Shown piece by piece: positions 23,309 to 31,087 of a stretch of 32,190 bases of DNA (the first letter of the stretch is position 1; every line of letters begins with the position of its first letter). The DNA comes from an uncultured Collinsella sp. (GTDB lineage Bacteria; Actinomycetota; Coriobacteriia; Coriobacteriales; Coriobacteriaceae). The stretch lies in NCBI GenBank assembly GCA_902493125.1, contig CABUOF010000022.1:1-32190 (forward strand), read 5' to 3'. The notes below the pieces were generated by a model. The model ran no database searches, was not told the origin of the DNA, and saw only the letters and a list, made by a program, of their open reading frames with translations. The translations under genes were made by a program, and so were the position numbers.

Positions 23309-23776
23309 ATGCGTCACAACGTTAAGAAGGGCCTGAAGCTCGGCACCGATGCGAGCCACACCAAGGCCATGAAGAAGAGCCTTGCTAAGGCCCTCTTCGA
23401 GAACGACCGCATCAAGACCACCGAGACCCGCGCTAAGGCGCTGCGTTCGGTCGTCGACCCGATCATCACTTGGGCTAAGAAGGGCGACCTGCACTCTCGT
23501 CGTCTGGCTATCGCCAAGCTCGGCGATAAGCAGCTCGTTGCCGAGATCTTCGACAAGGCTGCTCAGGGCATGTGGCAGGACCGCAACGGCGGTTACACCC
23601 GCATCATGAAGCTCGGTAACCGTAAGGGCGACAACGCTCCCATCGTTATCATGGAGCTCGTCACCGAGCCTTGCACGCCTAAGGCCAAGAAGGCTGCTCC
23701 GGCCCCCAAGAAGGCCGCTGCTCCCAAGAAGGTCGAGGCTGTCGAGGAGGCTCCTGCTGAGGAGACCGCTGAGTAG
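23309..23776 (+). CDS. rplQ: Ribosomal protein bL17 with charged C-terminal tail
   Basis: Large-subunit protein near the exit tunnel. The core (MRHNVKKGLKLGTDASHTKAM, ENDRIKTTETRAKALR, GDNAPIVIMELV) is canonical over the first ~125 residues. A further ~30 residues form a Lys/Ala/Pro tract turning acidic at the end (EEAPAEETAE), making it 155 aa. Such tails occur in actinobacterial L17. It is the last gene of the ribosomal block and is followed by a strong terminator. Confidence 0.97.
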   Translation: MRHNVKKGLKLGTDASHTKAMKKSLAKALFENDRIKTTETRAKALRSVVDPIITWAKKGDLHSRRLAIAKLGDKQLVAEIFDKAAQGMWQDRNGGYTRIMKLGNRKGDNAPIVIMELVTEPCTPKAKKAAPAPKKAAAPKKVEAVEEAPAEETAE

Positions 23777-23802
23777 ACTTTCCGTCTGCATAGGCTATAT
23801 TC

Positions 23803-23833
23803 GAGGGGTACGTTCGCGTACCCCTCTTTTTTT
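23803..23833 (+). terminator. Strong intrinsic terminator of the ribosomal block
   Basis: A perfect 10-bp stem (GAGGGGTACG, 23803-23812, with 23817-23826) closed by a TTCG tetraloop is followed by seven T residues. It is the clearest terminator in the window and separates rplQ from truA. Confidence 0.95.
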
Positions 23834-23868
23834 GTCGCGATACCGTTACTTGTTTGTTGGGAGCGCCA

Positions 23869-24693
23869 ATGACTGCGCCGTCTGATTTCAATTCGACCCC
23901 CGAGCTTGACGCCACGCTCGTATTTCGTGTGGCCTATGATGGCTCGTCGTATAGCGGATTTGCCGAGCAGCCGGGACAGACGACGGTTGCGGGTGAGCTA
24001 CGTCGAGCCATCGAGACGCTGCTTCGCCGCCCGATCGATTTGACGTGCGCGGGGCGTACCGATTCCGGCGTGCATGCCGTGGCTCAGTACATCAGCGTGC
24101 CCGTTACGGACGCTGAGCTCGCGTGTACGCGCCGTAGGTGGCTGCGGGCTATGGATGCCCTGCTACCCAAAGATATCGCCATAAACGAGGTGTACAAGGC
24201 TCGTAAGGGCTTTTCTGCGCGCTTTGACGCGCGCTCTCGCACTTACACTTATCGCATTGCCGATCGAGATGCGCGCCCCGTGCTGTCCCGCGGCGCCGTG
24301 TGGTGGCATCGCTATCCCTTGGATGTTGAGGCTATGTCTGCTGCCTGCCCCGCGCTGCTGGGGGAGCAGGACTTTAAAAGCTTTTGCAAGGTTGCCTCGG
24401 CCGTTGGCAAGCCCACGCATCGCTGCGTGATGCTTGCCGAGTTTGGCCATGAGGTTGCGTTTGGCGAGGACATCCTGACGTTTACCATCGAGGGCAATGC
24501 GTTTCTGCATTCGATGGTCCGCACGATCGTGGGCACGCTTGTCGAGATTGGCATGCATCGCCGTGAACCCGAGTGGATGCGCGAGGTCATCGATGCTTGC
24601 GACCGTACCGCTGCGGGCCCCACGGCTCCTGCCTGCGGCCTTACGTTTATGGGCGTGGATTACGATCCCGCCGAGCTCGTCGTGCTCGACTAG
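23869..24693 (+). CDS. truA: tRNA pseudouridine(38-40) synthase TruA
   Basis: Isomerises uridines 38-40 of the tRNA anticodon arm. The catalytic aspartate is Asp65 in CAGRTDSGVHA. Other family motifs are FRVAYDGSSYSGF near the start and FLHSMVRTIVGTLVEIG in the C-terminal half. The ATG at 23869 is preferred to TTG at 23854 because GGGAG lies 6 nt before it; this gives 274 aa. It follows the ribosomal terminator by about 35 bp, so it must have its own promoter or rely on read-through. Confidence 0.95.
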   Translation: MTAPSDFNSTPELDATLVFRVAYDGSSYSGFAEQPGQTTVAGELRRAIETLLRRPIDLTCAGRTDSGVHAVAQYISVPVTDAELACTRRRWLRAMDALLPKDIAINEVYKARKGFSARFDARSRTYTYRIADRDARPVLSRGAVWWHRYPLDVEAMSAACPALLGEQDFKSFCKVASAVGKPTHRCVMLAEFGHEVAFGEDILTFTIEGNAFLHSMVRTIVGTLVEIGMHRREPEWMREVIDACDRTAAGPTAPACGLTFMGVDYDPAELVVLD

Positions 24694-24701
24694 GGGAGGG
24701 C

Positions 24702-24720
24702 TCGACGCGTCGTGCGTCGA
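24702..24720 (+). terminator. Hairpin after truA
   Basis: TCGACGC (24702-24708) pairs perfectly with GCGTCGA (24714-24720) around a 5-nt loop, 9 nt past the truA stop. There is no T-tract. Confidence 0.4.
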
Positions 24721-24760
24721 CACCCGTCATCTGTGGGCTGCGCGTGTGCAACATCTGTTC

Positions 24761-24788
24761 TTGGCGTGCAATACAACCGGTGTCTAAT
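24761..24788 (+). promoter_or_regulatory. Candidate promoter for the glycosyltransferase-like gene
   Basis: TTGGCG (24761-24766) and TCTAAT (24783-24788) are separated by 16 bp. The -10 differs from consensus at one base. It would give a leader of roughly 60 nt. Confidence 0.4.
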
Positions 24789-24854
24789 TGCTTTTATTGT
24801 CGGGGTGTACCATGAACCACGGTTTGATTCATTGCTGTCGAGAGGACGGATAAC

Positions 24855-25895
24855 TTGGTTCGACGTGGCTCGCATCCGCGACTTTCGGTGATCCTTGTGG
24901 TAGAAGGTTCGCCCAGCTATGCGATGCGTGCGCTCGAGAGTATCCAGAACCAAGACCTCTACGATTTGCAGATTGTCGTTGTTTGCCGCGATGCTGCGCC
25001 CGGTGTGCGCCATTCGCTTCAAGTTGCTGCCGACAGGGACATCCATATTGATTTGATTGACGTCGAGGACGCGAAGCGCGGTGCTTGTCTTCGTGCCGGT
25101 TTTGCTGCCTCGCGTGGCTCTCAAATCATCGCCATGAACGCCGATGAGTGGTTTGCTCCGCAGGCCCTTTCCAAGATGGTCGATATCGCGTGCGATACTG
25201 CGGCAGACATTGTGCTCCCCTCGGTGTCGCTCGATCGATACGATGCGCATCGCGAGCGTCATTCGCGCGTCTTGGATGCTGCCTCTATTGCCATAGAAGA
25301 CGAGTCTTCTATGGTGACTGGGCTGCCCCAGTTGATTTTGGGCGGCCTAGTCGCTCAGACCTCTGGCGTGATGTATAGCCGTCCGCTGTTTGAGGCATGC
25401 CTGTCGCGCGGCAAGGCGTACCGTACGGTTGAGTTTATGGCTTATGCGCTCTCGCAGGCACGATTCGTGTCCGGCTGCGGCGACGCTTGTTTCCACGCGG
25501 TGGCACCTAAGCTTACAGATGCCTTTGATCCCACCATGTATGCCAGGATATCCGATGACACTCGAGCGCTCGACGAGCTTGCGGACTCACTCTCGGAAGC
25601 AGATAGCGGTGGTCGGCTCAAGCTGGCAAGCCAAAAGTTCTACTTTGCCGGACTGGTCGCCTGCATCGAGAATTTGTGTCTGAGCCCGCATGGAGTGTCG
25701 TCAATCGAGCGTTCCGCCCGCATGCGTGATATGCTCGAGGCGCCTCGAACCCGTCAGATGGTCGCCGCGCTCAAGGATAACCATCGGGGACTTGGTCTGT
25801 TGTTTGGGCCGATCGCCAGCGCCAAGCCCGCGCGCTGCGTGATGTGTACGCATCTGGCAGCTTTTCTTAACCGGACGGGCGCAAAAACCGCCTAA
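24855..25895 (+). CDS. Divergent family 2 glycosyltransferase-like protein
   Basis: The first ~110 residues follow the GT-A fold pattern of family 2 glycosyltransferases: LSVILVVEGSPSYAMRALESIQNQDLYDLQIVVV, then AKRGACLRAGFAASRGSQIIAMNADEW. The usual DxD metal motif appears as NADEW, so metal use is uncertain. The remaining ~230 residues match nothing I recognise; they are helical and contain no membrane segment. TTG start at 24855 with AGAGGACGG upstream; an ATG at 24920 would remove the first strand. It stands alone between truA and argR, with no other wall-polymer gene. Donor and acceptor cannot be predicted, and a non-catalytic role is possible. Confidence 0.7.
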   Translation: MVRRGSHPRLSVILVVEGSPSYAMRALESIQNQDLYDLQIVVVCRDAAPGVRHSLQVAADRDIHIDLIDVEDAKRGACLRAGFAASRGSQIIAMNADEWFAPQALSKMVDIACDTAADIVLPSVSLDRYDAHRERHSRVLDAASIAIEDESSMVTGLPQLILGGLVAQTSGVMYSRPLFEACLSRGKAYRTVEFMAYALSQARFVSGCGDACFHAVAPKLTDAFDPTMYARISDDTRALDELADSLSEADSGGRLKLASQKFYFAGLVACIENLCLSPHGVSSIERSARMRDMLEAPRTRQMVAALKDNHRGLGLLFGPIASAKPARCVMCTHLAAFLNRTGAKTA

Positions 25896-25901
25896 ACGGC
25901 T

Positions 25902-25939
25902 CATTTCGAAACAAATTTGCATAGAATTGTTTCGAAATG
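25902..25939. promoter_or_regulatory. 13-bp inverted repeat upstream of argR
   Basis: CATTTCGAAACAA (25902-25914) and its exact complement (25927-25939) flank a 12-nt AT-rich spacer. Each arm also contains the self-complementary TTTCGAAA. It begins 7 nt after the glycosyltransferase-like stop. It may be a tandem operator for a dimeric regulator or a 3' hairpin; no T-tract follows. Confidence 0.55.
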
Positions 25940-25979
25940 CGTTCTTATACACAAAAGCCTTCAAATAGCGTTAAACTAT

Positions 25980-25994
25980 TCAATCACTGATTGA
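25980..25994. promoter_or_regulatory. 15-bp palindrome at the argR leader
   Basis: TCAATCA-C-TGATTGA is a perfect palindrome 33 bp before the argR start codon. The position suits autoregulation. It contains ATTCA with the base before it, as in one ARG-box half, but does not match the whole ARG-box consensus. Confidence 0.4.
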
Positions 25995-26027
25995 TTGTCT
26001 CCGCCATCTTTTGGAGAGAGGGTTTGT

Positions 26028-26465
26028 ATGGCTAAAAAACGCAATGGGCGCCAGGATGCCATTAGAGATATTGTGCGCAATAAGGACGTCCGCACGCAGC
26101 GCGTGCTGGTCGATGAGCTCCGCGCTATGGGCTTTGATTGCACGCAGGCGACTGTCTCTCGCGATATTGCCGATATGGGGCTGCGTAAGCTCCCTGAGGG
26201 CATCTATGTTCTGGCAGAGGACCTGCACCTGCAGCGTATGGTTTCCGAGCTCGTAACGGGCGTTCTGCGCACCGATAATCTGGTTATGATCAAGGCCCAG
26301 CCTGGCACGGCTTCCGGCATCGCCGCCGCCGTTGATGCGGCAGAGTTGCCCGATGTGCTTGGCTCGCTTGCCGGCAACGATACGATTTTGGTTATTGCCC
26401 AGACGGCCGAGGACGGCGAGCGTCTCGAGGCGCTGATCAATAAGCTGAGCAATTCTCGCAAGTAG
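26028..26465 (+). CDS. argR: Arginine repressor ArgR
   Basis: Hexameric arginine-responsive regulator of arginine biosynthesis and catabolism. The N-terminal winged helix (about residues 5-60) includes TQATVSRDIADMGLRKLP with the Ser-Arg DNA-contact pair at 44-45. The C-terminal arginine-binding/oligomerisation domain has GTASGIAAAVDAAELPDVLG and GNDTILVIA (about 93-124). It is 145 aa. ATG at 26028 with GGAGAGAGGG upstream is chosen over an earlier ATG at 25995. No arginine gene is adjacent, so it acts at a distance. Confidence 0.93.
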   Translation: MAKKRNGRQDAIRDIVRNKDVRTQRVLVDELRAMGFDCTQATVSRDIADMGLRKLPEGIYVLAEDLHLQRMVSELVTGVLRTDNLVMIKAQPGTASGIAAAVDAAELPDVLGSLAGNDTILVIAQTAEDGERLEALINKLSNSRK

Positions 26466-26516
26466 GCGTGCGGGTCGTGCGCTCGGCACCGTGCGCGCTG
26501 ACATAGTGGCTTGTAA

Positions 26517-26548
26517 GGGGTATCGACGTTGGTCGGTGCCCCCTTTTT
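26517..26548 (+). terminator. argR terminator
   Basis: GGGGTATCGAC (26517-26527) pairs with 26532-26542 (11 bp including two G-T wobbles) around a GTTG loop and is followed by C and five T residues. Confidence 0.8.
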
Positions 26549-26593
26549 GTCTGCCGGTATAAAGACCGCCCATCAGGTCGCTTGAAACTAAAT

Positions 26594-26630
26594 AGGCCCC
26601 CGAGCAGTTTAATAAGCTGCTCGGGGGCCT
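26594..26630 (-). terminator. Terminator of the penicillin-binding protein gene
   Basis: A perfect 14-bp stem (AGGCCCCCGAGCAG, 26594-26607, with 26617-26630) with a 9-nt loop sits about 24 bp past the stop of the minus-strand gene. The minus strand continues ATTTAGTTTC, a moderate T-rich tail. It may also back up the argR terminator in the opposite direction. Confidence 0.75.
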
Positions 26631-26653
26631 TGTTGCTTATGGCCGGATGATTT

Positions 26654-28870
26654 CTAGCCGACCGTATCGTCAGGCGTGGGCGAGGGGTCGGGAGTGGGTG
26701 TAGGCGTAGGCGTAGGCGTAGGCGTAGGCGTAGGCGTGCCGCCATCGCCGCCGGTCGAACCACCAGTGGAGCCGCCCGTTGAGCCACCGGTCGTACCGGT
26801 GCCACCGGTGGTGTCACCGCCCGTGGTCTCGGTGGTCGTGGTCGTCGTGGTCGTCGTTGTGGTGGTTTCCTCTTCGTCCTCGTTCTCGTCCTTGTCGTCG
26901 TTCTCCGTCTTCTTGGTGTTGTTGGTGCCGTAGAACTTCCAGACGCTGTTGTTCTTGTAGGTGGGCGCCGTTCCGGTCGCAAACTCCTCGCGCTCGGTAC
27001 CGGTCAGAACGGTGTTCATAAACCGCTTAAAGACAGGCAGGTTGGTGCTGTCGCCCAGCAGGTCTGTGCCGTATTTTTGGATGGGAATCTCGCCCGCGGA
27101 ATAGCCGGTCCACAGGGCGCACGCCAGCTGCGGGGTATAGCCGCAGAACCACAGGTTGGTGGTGTTGTCGGTGGTGCCCGTCTTGCCGGCATAGGGCTGG
27201 TTGACGCTCAGGGCGCCGGCAGCACCCGTACCGCCGCCCTTCATGACGCCGGACAGAACATCGGTGACCGCGGCGGCCTCGCCCTCGGTAAGTACCTGTG
27301 AGGGATTGTCGGTGTGCTGGTACAGCACCGAACCGGTACGAGAGTCAATCTCGGTGATGGCGATCGGCTGGCGATAGTAGCCGCCGTTGGCAAACGTCGC
27401 GTAGGCGGCGGCCATCTCGAGCGGCGAGATCGAGCCGGTGCCGAGGGTCATGACGGGAACGTCCTCGATGTTGTCCTTGGCGGGATCGATGCCGAGCTTT
27501 TTGACGAGCGAGATGATCTTGCTGTTGCCGACGGCTTCCGCCACCTGGATGTAGCCGGTGTTGGAGGAGTATGCCGTCGCCTGCTTAAGCGTGATGTTGC
27601 CATAGCTATGGTTGGCGTAGTTTTGGACCTCGGTCGTGGTGCCCTTGGCCTTGAGCGGCGAGTTGCAGTTGAGGGTGACGTTGGGGTTCATGCCGTTTTG
27701 GATGGCAGTTGCCAGCGTAAAGGCCTTAAAGGTGGAGCCGACGGGACGCTTGGCCGTGGCATGGTTTACGTGGTTCTCGTCGGCGTTGTAGTCATAGCCG
27801 CCCACCATGCACTTGATGTAGCCGGTCTTGGGGTCGACGACGACCATGCCCATGTCCAGGCCGTCGAGTGAGAGCGTGTCGAGCTGCTCGCGGACGGCAT
27901 TCTCTGCCACCTGCTGCATCGTGGGGTCGATGGTGGTCTTGACGGTCAAGCCGCCCTTAAAGAGCACGTCGGTCGAGAACTCCTGCTCCAGCAGCTGCTT
28001 AACATAGGCGACAAAGTAGGGCTGCGAGTATACGTCGACGCCGCTGCCCGAAATCTCGGTCACGTTGAGGGTGATGGGCTCGGCCTGTGCGGCATCGTGC
28101 TCCTCCTGGGTGATGTGGCCCAGGCGCAGCATGTTGTCGAGAACCTTGTTGCGGCGAGACAGTGCCAGGTCGGGGTTGACCGTGGGGTCGTACTGCGAAG
28201 GCGAGTTGGGAAGGCCGATGAGCAGCGCGGCCTCGCTCAGGGTGAGGTCGGCGGCGCTCTTGGACAGGTAGGTCTCGGCTGCGGCCTCGATGCCGTAGGC
28301 GCCGTGACCGTAATAGATGGTGTTGAGGTACATCATGAGGATCTCGTCTTTGGAGTACATGTCCTCCATCTTGATGGCGATGTAGGCCTCGCGCACCTTA
28401 CGCTCGATGGTCGAGTCGAACTGCTCCTCCTGCAGAATGGTGTTGCGCACCAGCTGCTGGGTGATAGTCGAGGCGCCTTCGTGCCCGCCGCCGAGGGTTG
28501 CCACCGCAGCACGCGCGATACCCCACAGGTCGATACCGCCGTGCTCGTAGAAGCGCTCGTCCTCGACGTCAACGGTGCCCTGCAGCACGTAGGGGGAGAC
28601 CTCGTCCTTGGTGATGGACTTGCGGTTTTGCGTGTAGAAGCTCGCGATCTTGTTGCCGTTGCAGTCGACGATCTCGGTGGGCTCGCTCACCAGATACGCG
28701 TTGGCGTCGGTGTAGTCGGGCAGATCGGACAGCCAGCGGTTGACGTTGCCGACCATGCCGATGCCAAACGCGACGCCTGCGATAAGCAAAAAGCCCAAAA
28801 ATGAGAGCAGGATTATGGGCAGAGCATGCGTCTTTGAACGGCTACGTCCCTGTCGTTGGCGAGGACCCAT
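26654..28870 (-). CDS. Class A penicillin-binding protein (glycosyltransferase/transpeptidase)
   Basis: Bifunctional peptidoglycan synthase anchored in the membrane. Start at 28870 (MGPRQRQGRSRSK) is chosen for GGAGG 8 nt upstream; a longer frame to 28993 lacks this. Order: basic cytoplasmic tail, one membrane helix (about 18-40), GT51 domain with catalytic Glu103 in VEDERFYEHGG and the GASTITQQLVRN motif, then transpeptidase domain with Ser379 and Lys382 (GSTFK), Ser435-Ser-Asn437, and Lys563-Thr-Gly. It is 738 aa. The last ~90 residues are low complexity: an acidic stretch, a run of 12 Thr, Gly-Gly-Ser/Thr repeats and Pro-Thr repeats, likely a wall-spanning extracellular tail. Convergent with argR, divergent from the U32 gene. 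Confidence 0.95.
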   Translation of the reverse strand: MGPRQRQGRSRSKTHALPIILLSFLGFLLIAGVAFGIGMVGNVNRWLSDLPDYTDANAYLVSEPTEIVDCNGNKIASFYTQNRKSITKDEVSPYVLQGTVDVEDERFYEHGGIDLWGIARAAVATLGGGHEGASTITQQLVRNTILQEEQFDSTIERKVREAYIAIKMEDMYSKDEILMMYLNTIYYGHGAYGIEAAAETYLSKSAADLTLSEAALLIGLPNSPSQYDPTVNPDLALSRRNKVLDNMLRLGHITQEEHDAAQAEPITLNVTEISGSGVDVYSQPYFVAYVKQLLEQEFSTDVLFKGGLTVKTTIDPTMQQVAENAVREQLDTLSLDGLDMGMVVVDPKTGYIKCMVGGYDYNADENHVNHATAKRPVGSTFKAFTLATAIQNGMNPNVTLNCNSPLKAKGTTTEVQNYANHSYGNITLKQATAYSSNTGYIQVAEAVGNSKIISLVKKLGIDPAKDNIEDVPVMTLGTGSISPLEMAAAYATFANGGYYRQPIAITEIDSRTGSVLYQHTDNPSQVLTEGEAAAVTDVLSGVMKGGGTGAAGALSVNQPYAGKTGTTDNTTNLWFCGYTPQLACALWTGYSAGEIPIQKYGTDLLGDSTNLPVFKRFMNTVLTGTEREEFATGTAPTYKNNSVWKFYGTNNTKKTENDDKDENEDEEETTTTTTTTTTTTETTGGDTTGGTGTTGGSTGGSTGGSTGGDGGTPTPTPTPTPTPTPTPDPSPTPDDTVG
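26700..26735. repeat. Hexamer tandem repeat in the PBP tail
   Basis: Six perfect copies of GTAGGC (plus strand) encode the Pro-Thr repeats on the minus strand. As the unit is a multiple of three, copy-number change would alter tail length without frameshift. Confidence 0.85.
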
Positions 28871-29032
28871 ATATTGACCTCCAGGTATGTCGTGCCGGAC
28901 GGTGGATGTGCCGTCGAGGCAGGATGGACATAAGTTATTACACGATAAACCAAACGGGGCGCGCGAGGCCTCGTGTATGCTGGAAGACGGCATTTTTCAG
29001 AGTGAATGCATACCTTGGTAAGGAGTTTGCCG

Positions 29033-30991
29033 ATGGCGATTCGGGCGATGGGGCCGAGCGGACAATACGAGACTGGATTGGATGCTGCCGGTGCGGCGCT
29101 GCCCGAGCTGCTGGCGCCGGCGGGCGGGCTCGACCAGATGCTTGCGGCCATCGCCGCGGGCGCCGATGCCATCTATGCGGGGTTGGGCGGCTTTAACGCC
29201 CGCGTGAGCGCGCATGGCTTTACGGATGACGAGTTTGCGCGCGGCTGCGCCGTGGCGCATGCCCATGGCGTGCGCGTGTACGTGACGCTCAACGTGTTCG
29301 TGTTTGACGATGAGCTGTCCGATGCGGTGGCGCTGGGAGCTCATGCACTGGAGTTGGGCGCCGATGCTCTGATTGTCGCCGATGCCGGGTTGGCCTGCGC
29401 GCTGCGCGCGGCGATTCCCGGGGTCGAGATTCACCTGTCCACGCAGGCGGGCGCTCATAGCGAGGGTGCCGTGCAGTTGGCTGCCAAGGAGTTGGGAGTT
29501 GAGCGCGTGACGACGGCACGCGAGCTGGCGGTCGACGAGATTGCGGCGCTATGTGCCACGGGCGTGCCCATCGAGGTATTCTGCCACGGTGCGATTTGCA
29601 TCGGCTATTCGGGGGCGTGCGAGTTCTCGGCCCTGCGGCGTGGGCGCTCGGCGATGCGCGGCGACTGCACGCAGCCGTGCCGTCTGGCGTACGACCTGGT
29701 GGACGAGGCGGGGCAGAGCGTTGTCGCCGTCGAGGGAGATCGCCTGCTGTGTCCGCGGGACTATCTGGGTATTGCGCATCTGCCCGAGCTTGTAGATGTC
29801 GGCGTGGCGTCGCTCAAGATCGAGGGGCGCATGAAGAACCCCGACTATGTATTCAACGTGGTGCGGGTGTGGCGCCGGGCGCTCGATATGCTGTGCGACG
29901 GCGCGTGGGACCCCGGTGCCGTGGAAGGGCTTGAGCGCGAGCTGGGAAGGTCGTTTAACCGTGGGTTTACCGATGCGTACCTGCGAGGGCGTTCGGGTGC
30001 CGAGCTGATGAGCTTTGAGCGCGCAATTAACCAGGGCGTGCGCGTGGGCCGCTTGGTCGCTGTGGGCCACGAAGAGGTGACCGTTGAGTTCGACGCCGCC
30101 GTGGCGGCGGGTGACACGCTCGAGATTCGGTTCTATCCGGGTGTCGACGCGCGTCCCGATGTGCCCAAGCGCTGGCCGCAGGTGCCCTGCCCGGTGGATG
30201 CCGCAGCGGGGGAGCGCGTCGTCGTGCATTGCAAGCGTAAGGTTGACACGGGCTGCGAGGTGTACCTGATTCGCAGCGCCGGCGTGTTGGATCAGACGGC
30301 GGCGGTGTTGGAGCGCATGCGGGCCGAGGCGGATGCGATTGCGCCCGTTGCGCGTGCCGTTGAGGTGCTGCCCTTTGAGGGCGTTACGGTGGATGGCGGT
30401 GCGTCGACGGAGTTGGTGGAGTGCGCGGTTCCCGCTCGCATGGTTTTTGCTTGGCAGCTGATGGATGCCGACCCGCGCGGAGAACTCGATTTGTCCGACG
30501 CTGTTGTGGTGCTTGACGAGGTGTGCCGCACGGGTGACGCTGACTGGACCCGCTCACTGATGCAGCGTGCCGGGCGCGTTGTCTGCCGCAACCTGGGACA
30601 GGTGGTGATCGCTCGCGAGCTGGGCGTGACGTTTGACGTGGCGGCGCCGGTGTTCTGCGCGAATCGGGCCACGCTTACCTGGCTGCGCGGACTCGGTGCG
30701 GGGCGGGTGTGCTTGCCGGCGGAGTTGCTCGGCAATGATGCGGAGCGTATTGCCGAACTGGCCGCTGAACCCGGCGTCTTGGGTCCGGTCGACGCCGACC
30801 GTCCCGAGCTTATGGTGTGCGAGCACTGCCTGCTGACCGCCGAGGGCGTCTGCGCCACCGATGCGACGGGACAGGTTCGTTGCCGCGACTGCTTGCGTCG
30901 TCGGCAGGTACGCTATCTGGTCGAGCGTGACGGTACACGTCTGCCAGTTGCCATTGACGCATGCGGCAGGACGAGGATTTTCCTGTCGTAG
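29033..30991 (+). CDS. U32 family protein (RlhA/TrhP-like RNA hydroxylation group)
   Basis: Family U32, annotated as peptidase/collagenase but now linked in E. coli to prephenate-dependent RNA hydroxylation (RlhA for 23S rRNA, TrhP for tRNA). It opens with the TIM-barrel-like PELLAPAGGLDQMLAAIAAGADAIYAGLGGFNAR. The U32 cysteine set is Cys196 (SGACEFS), Cys212 and Cys216 (GDCTQPCR) and probably Cys240, likely an iron-sulfur site. The long C-terminal half ends in CEHC and CRDC pairs. At 652 aa it is closer in length to RlhA (about 650-670) than to TrhP (about 450). The start at 29033 has AAGGAG 8 nt upstream; an ATG at 29006 lacks one. Which RNA it modifies is not decided by sequence. Confidence 0.85.
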   Translation: MAIRAMGPSGQYETGLDAAGAALPELLAPAGGLDQMLAAIAAGADAIYAGLGGFNARVSAHGFTDDEFARGCAVAHAHGVRVYVTLNVFVFDDELSDAVALGAHALELGADALIVADAGLACALRAAIPGVEIHLSTQAGAHSEGAVQLAAKELGVERVTTARELAVDEIAALCATGVPIEVFCHGAICIGYSGACEFSALRRGRSAMRGDCTQPCRLAYDLVDEAGQSVVAVEGDRLLCPRDYLGIAHLPELVDVGVASLKIEGRMKNPDYVFNVVRVWRRALDMLCDGAWDPGAVEGLERELGRSFNRGFTDAYLRGRSGAELMSFERAINQGVRVGRLVAVGHEEVTVEFDAAVAAGDTLEIRFYPGVDARPDVPKRWPQVPCPVDAAAGERVVVHCKRKVDTGCEVYLIRSAGVLDQTAAVLERMRAEADAIAPVARAVEVLPFEGVTVDGGASTELVECAVPARMVFAWQLMDADPRGELDLSDAVVVLDEVCRTGDADWTRSLMQRAGRVVCRNLGQVVIARELGVTFDVAAPVFCANRATLTWLRGLGAGRVCLPAELLGNDAERIAELAAEPGVLGPVDADRPELMVCEHCLLTAEGVCATDATGQVRCRDCLRRRQVRYLVERDGTRLPVAIDACGRTRIFLS

Positions 30992-31039
30992 GTGCTGCGT
31001 CGCGTCAGTTTGTTATCATAAGAGAGTTTATGGACTTCC

Positions 31040-31066
31040 AGCACCGCCGTTTTCGGCGAGGGTGCT
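31040..31066 (+). promoter_or_regulatory. Leader hairpin before tyrS
   Basis: AGCACC (31040-31045) pairs with GGTGCT (31061-31066), and GCCG with CGGC inside around a TTTT loop, with a 3-nt bulge. It lies 21 nt before the start codon and just ahead of AAAGGAGG. It is too short to be a T-box; a role in translation or stability is possible. Confidence 0.35.
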
Positions 31067-31087
31067 ATAGCAAAAGGAGGATACCCA

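Noticed and set aside
31040..31087. T-box riboswitch in front of tyrS
   Set aside because: The leader is under 100 bp and lacks the T-box sequence, specifier stem and terminator.
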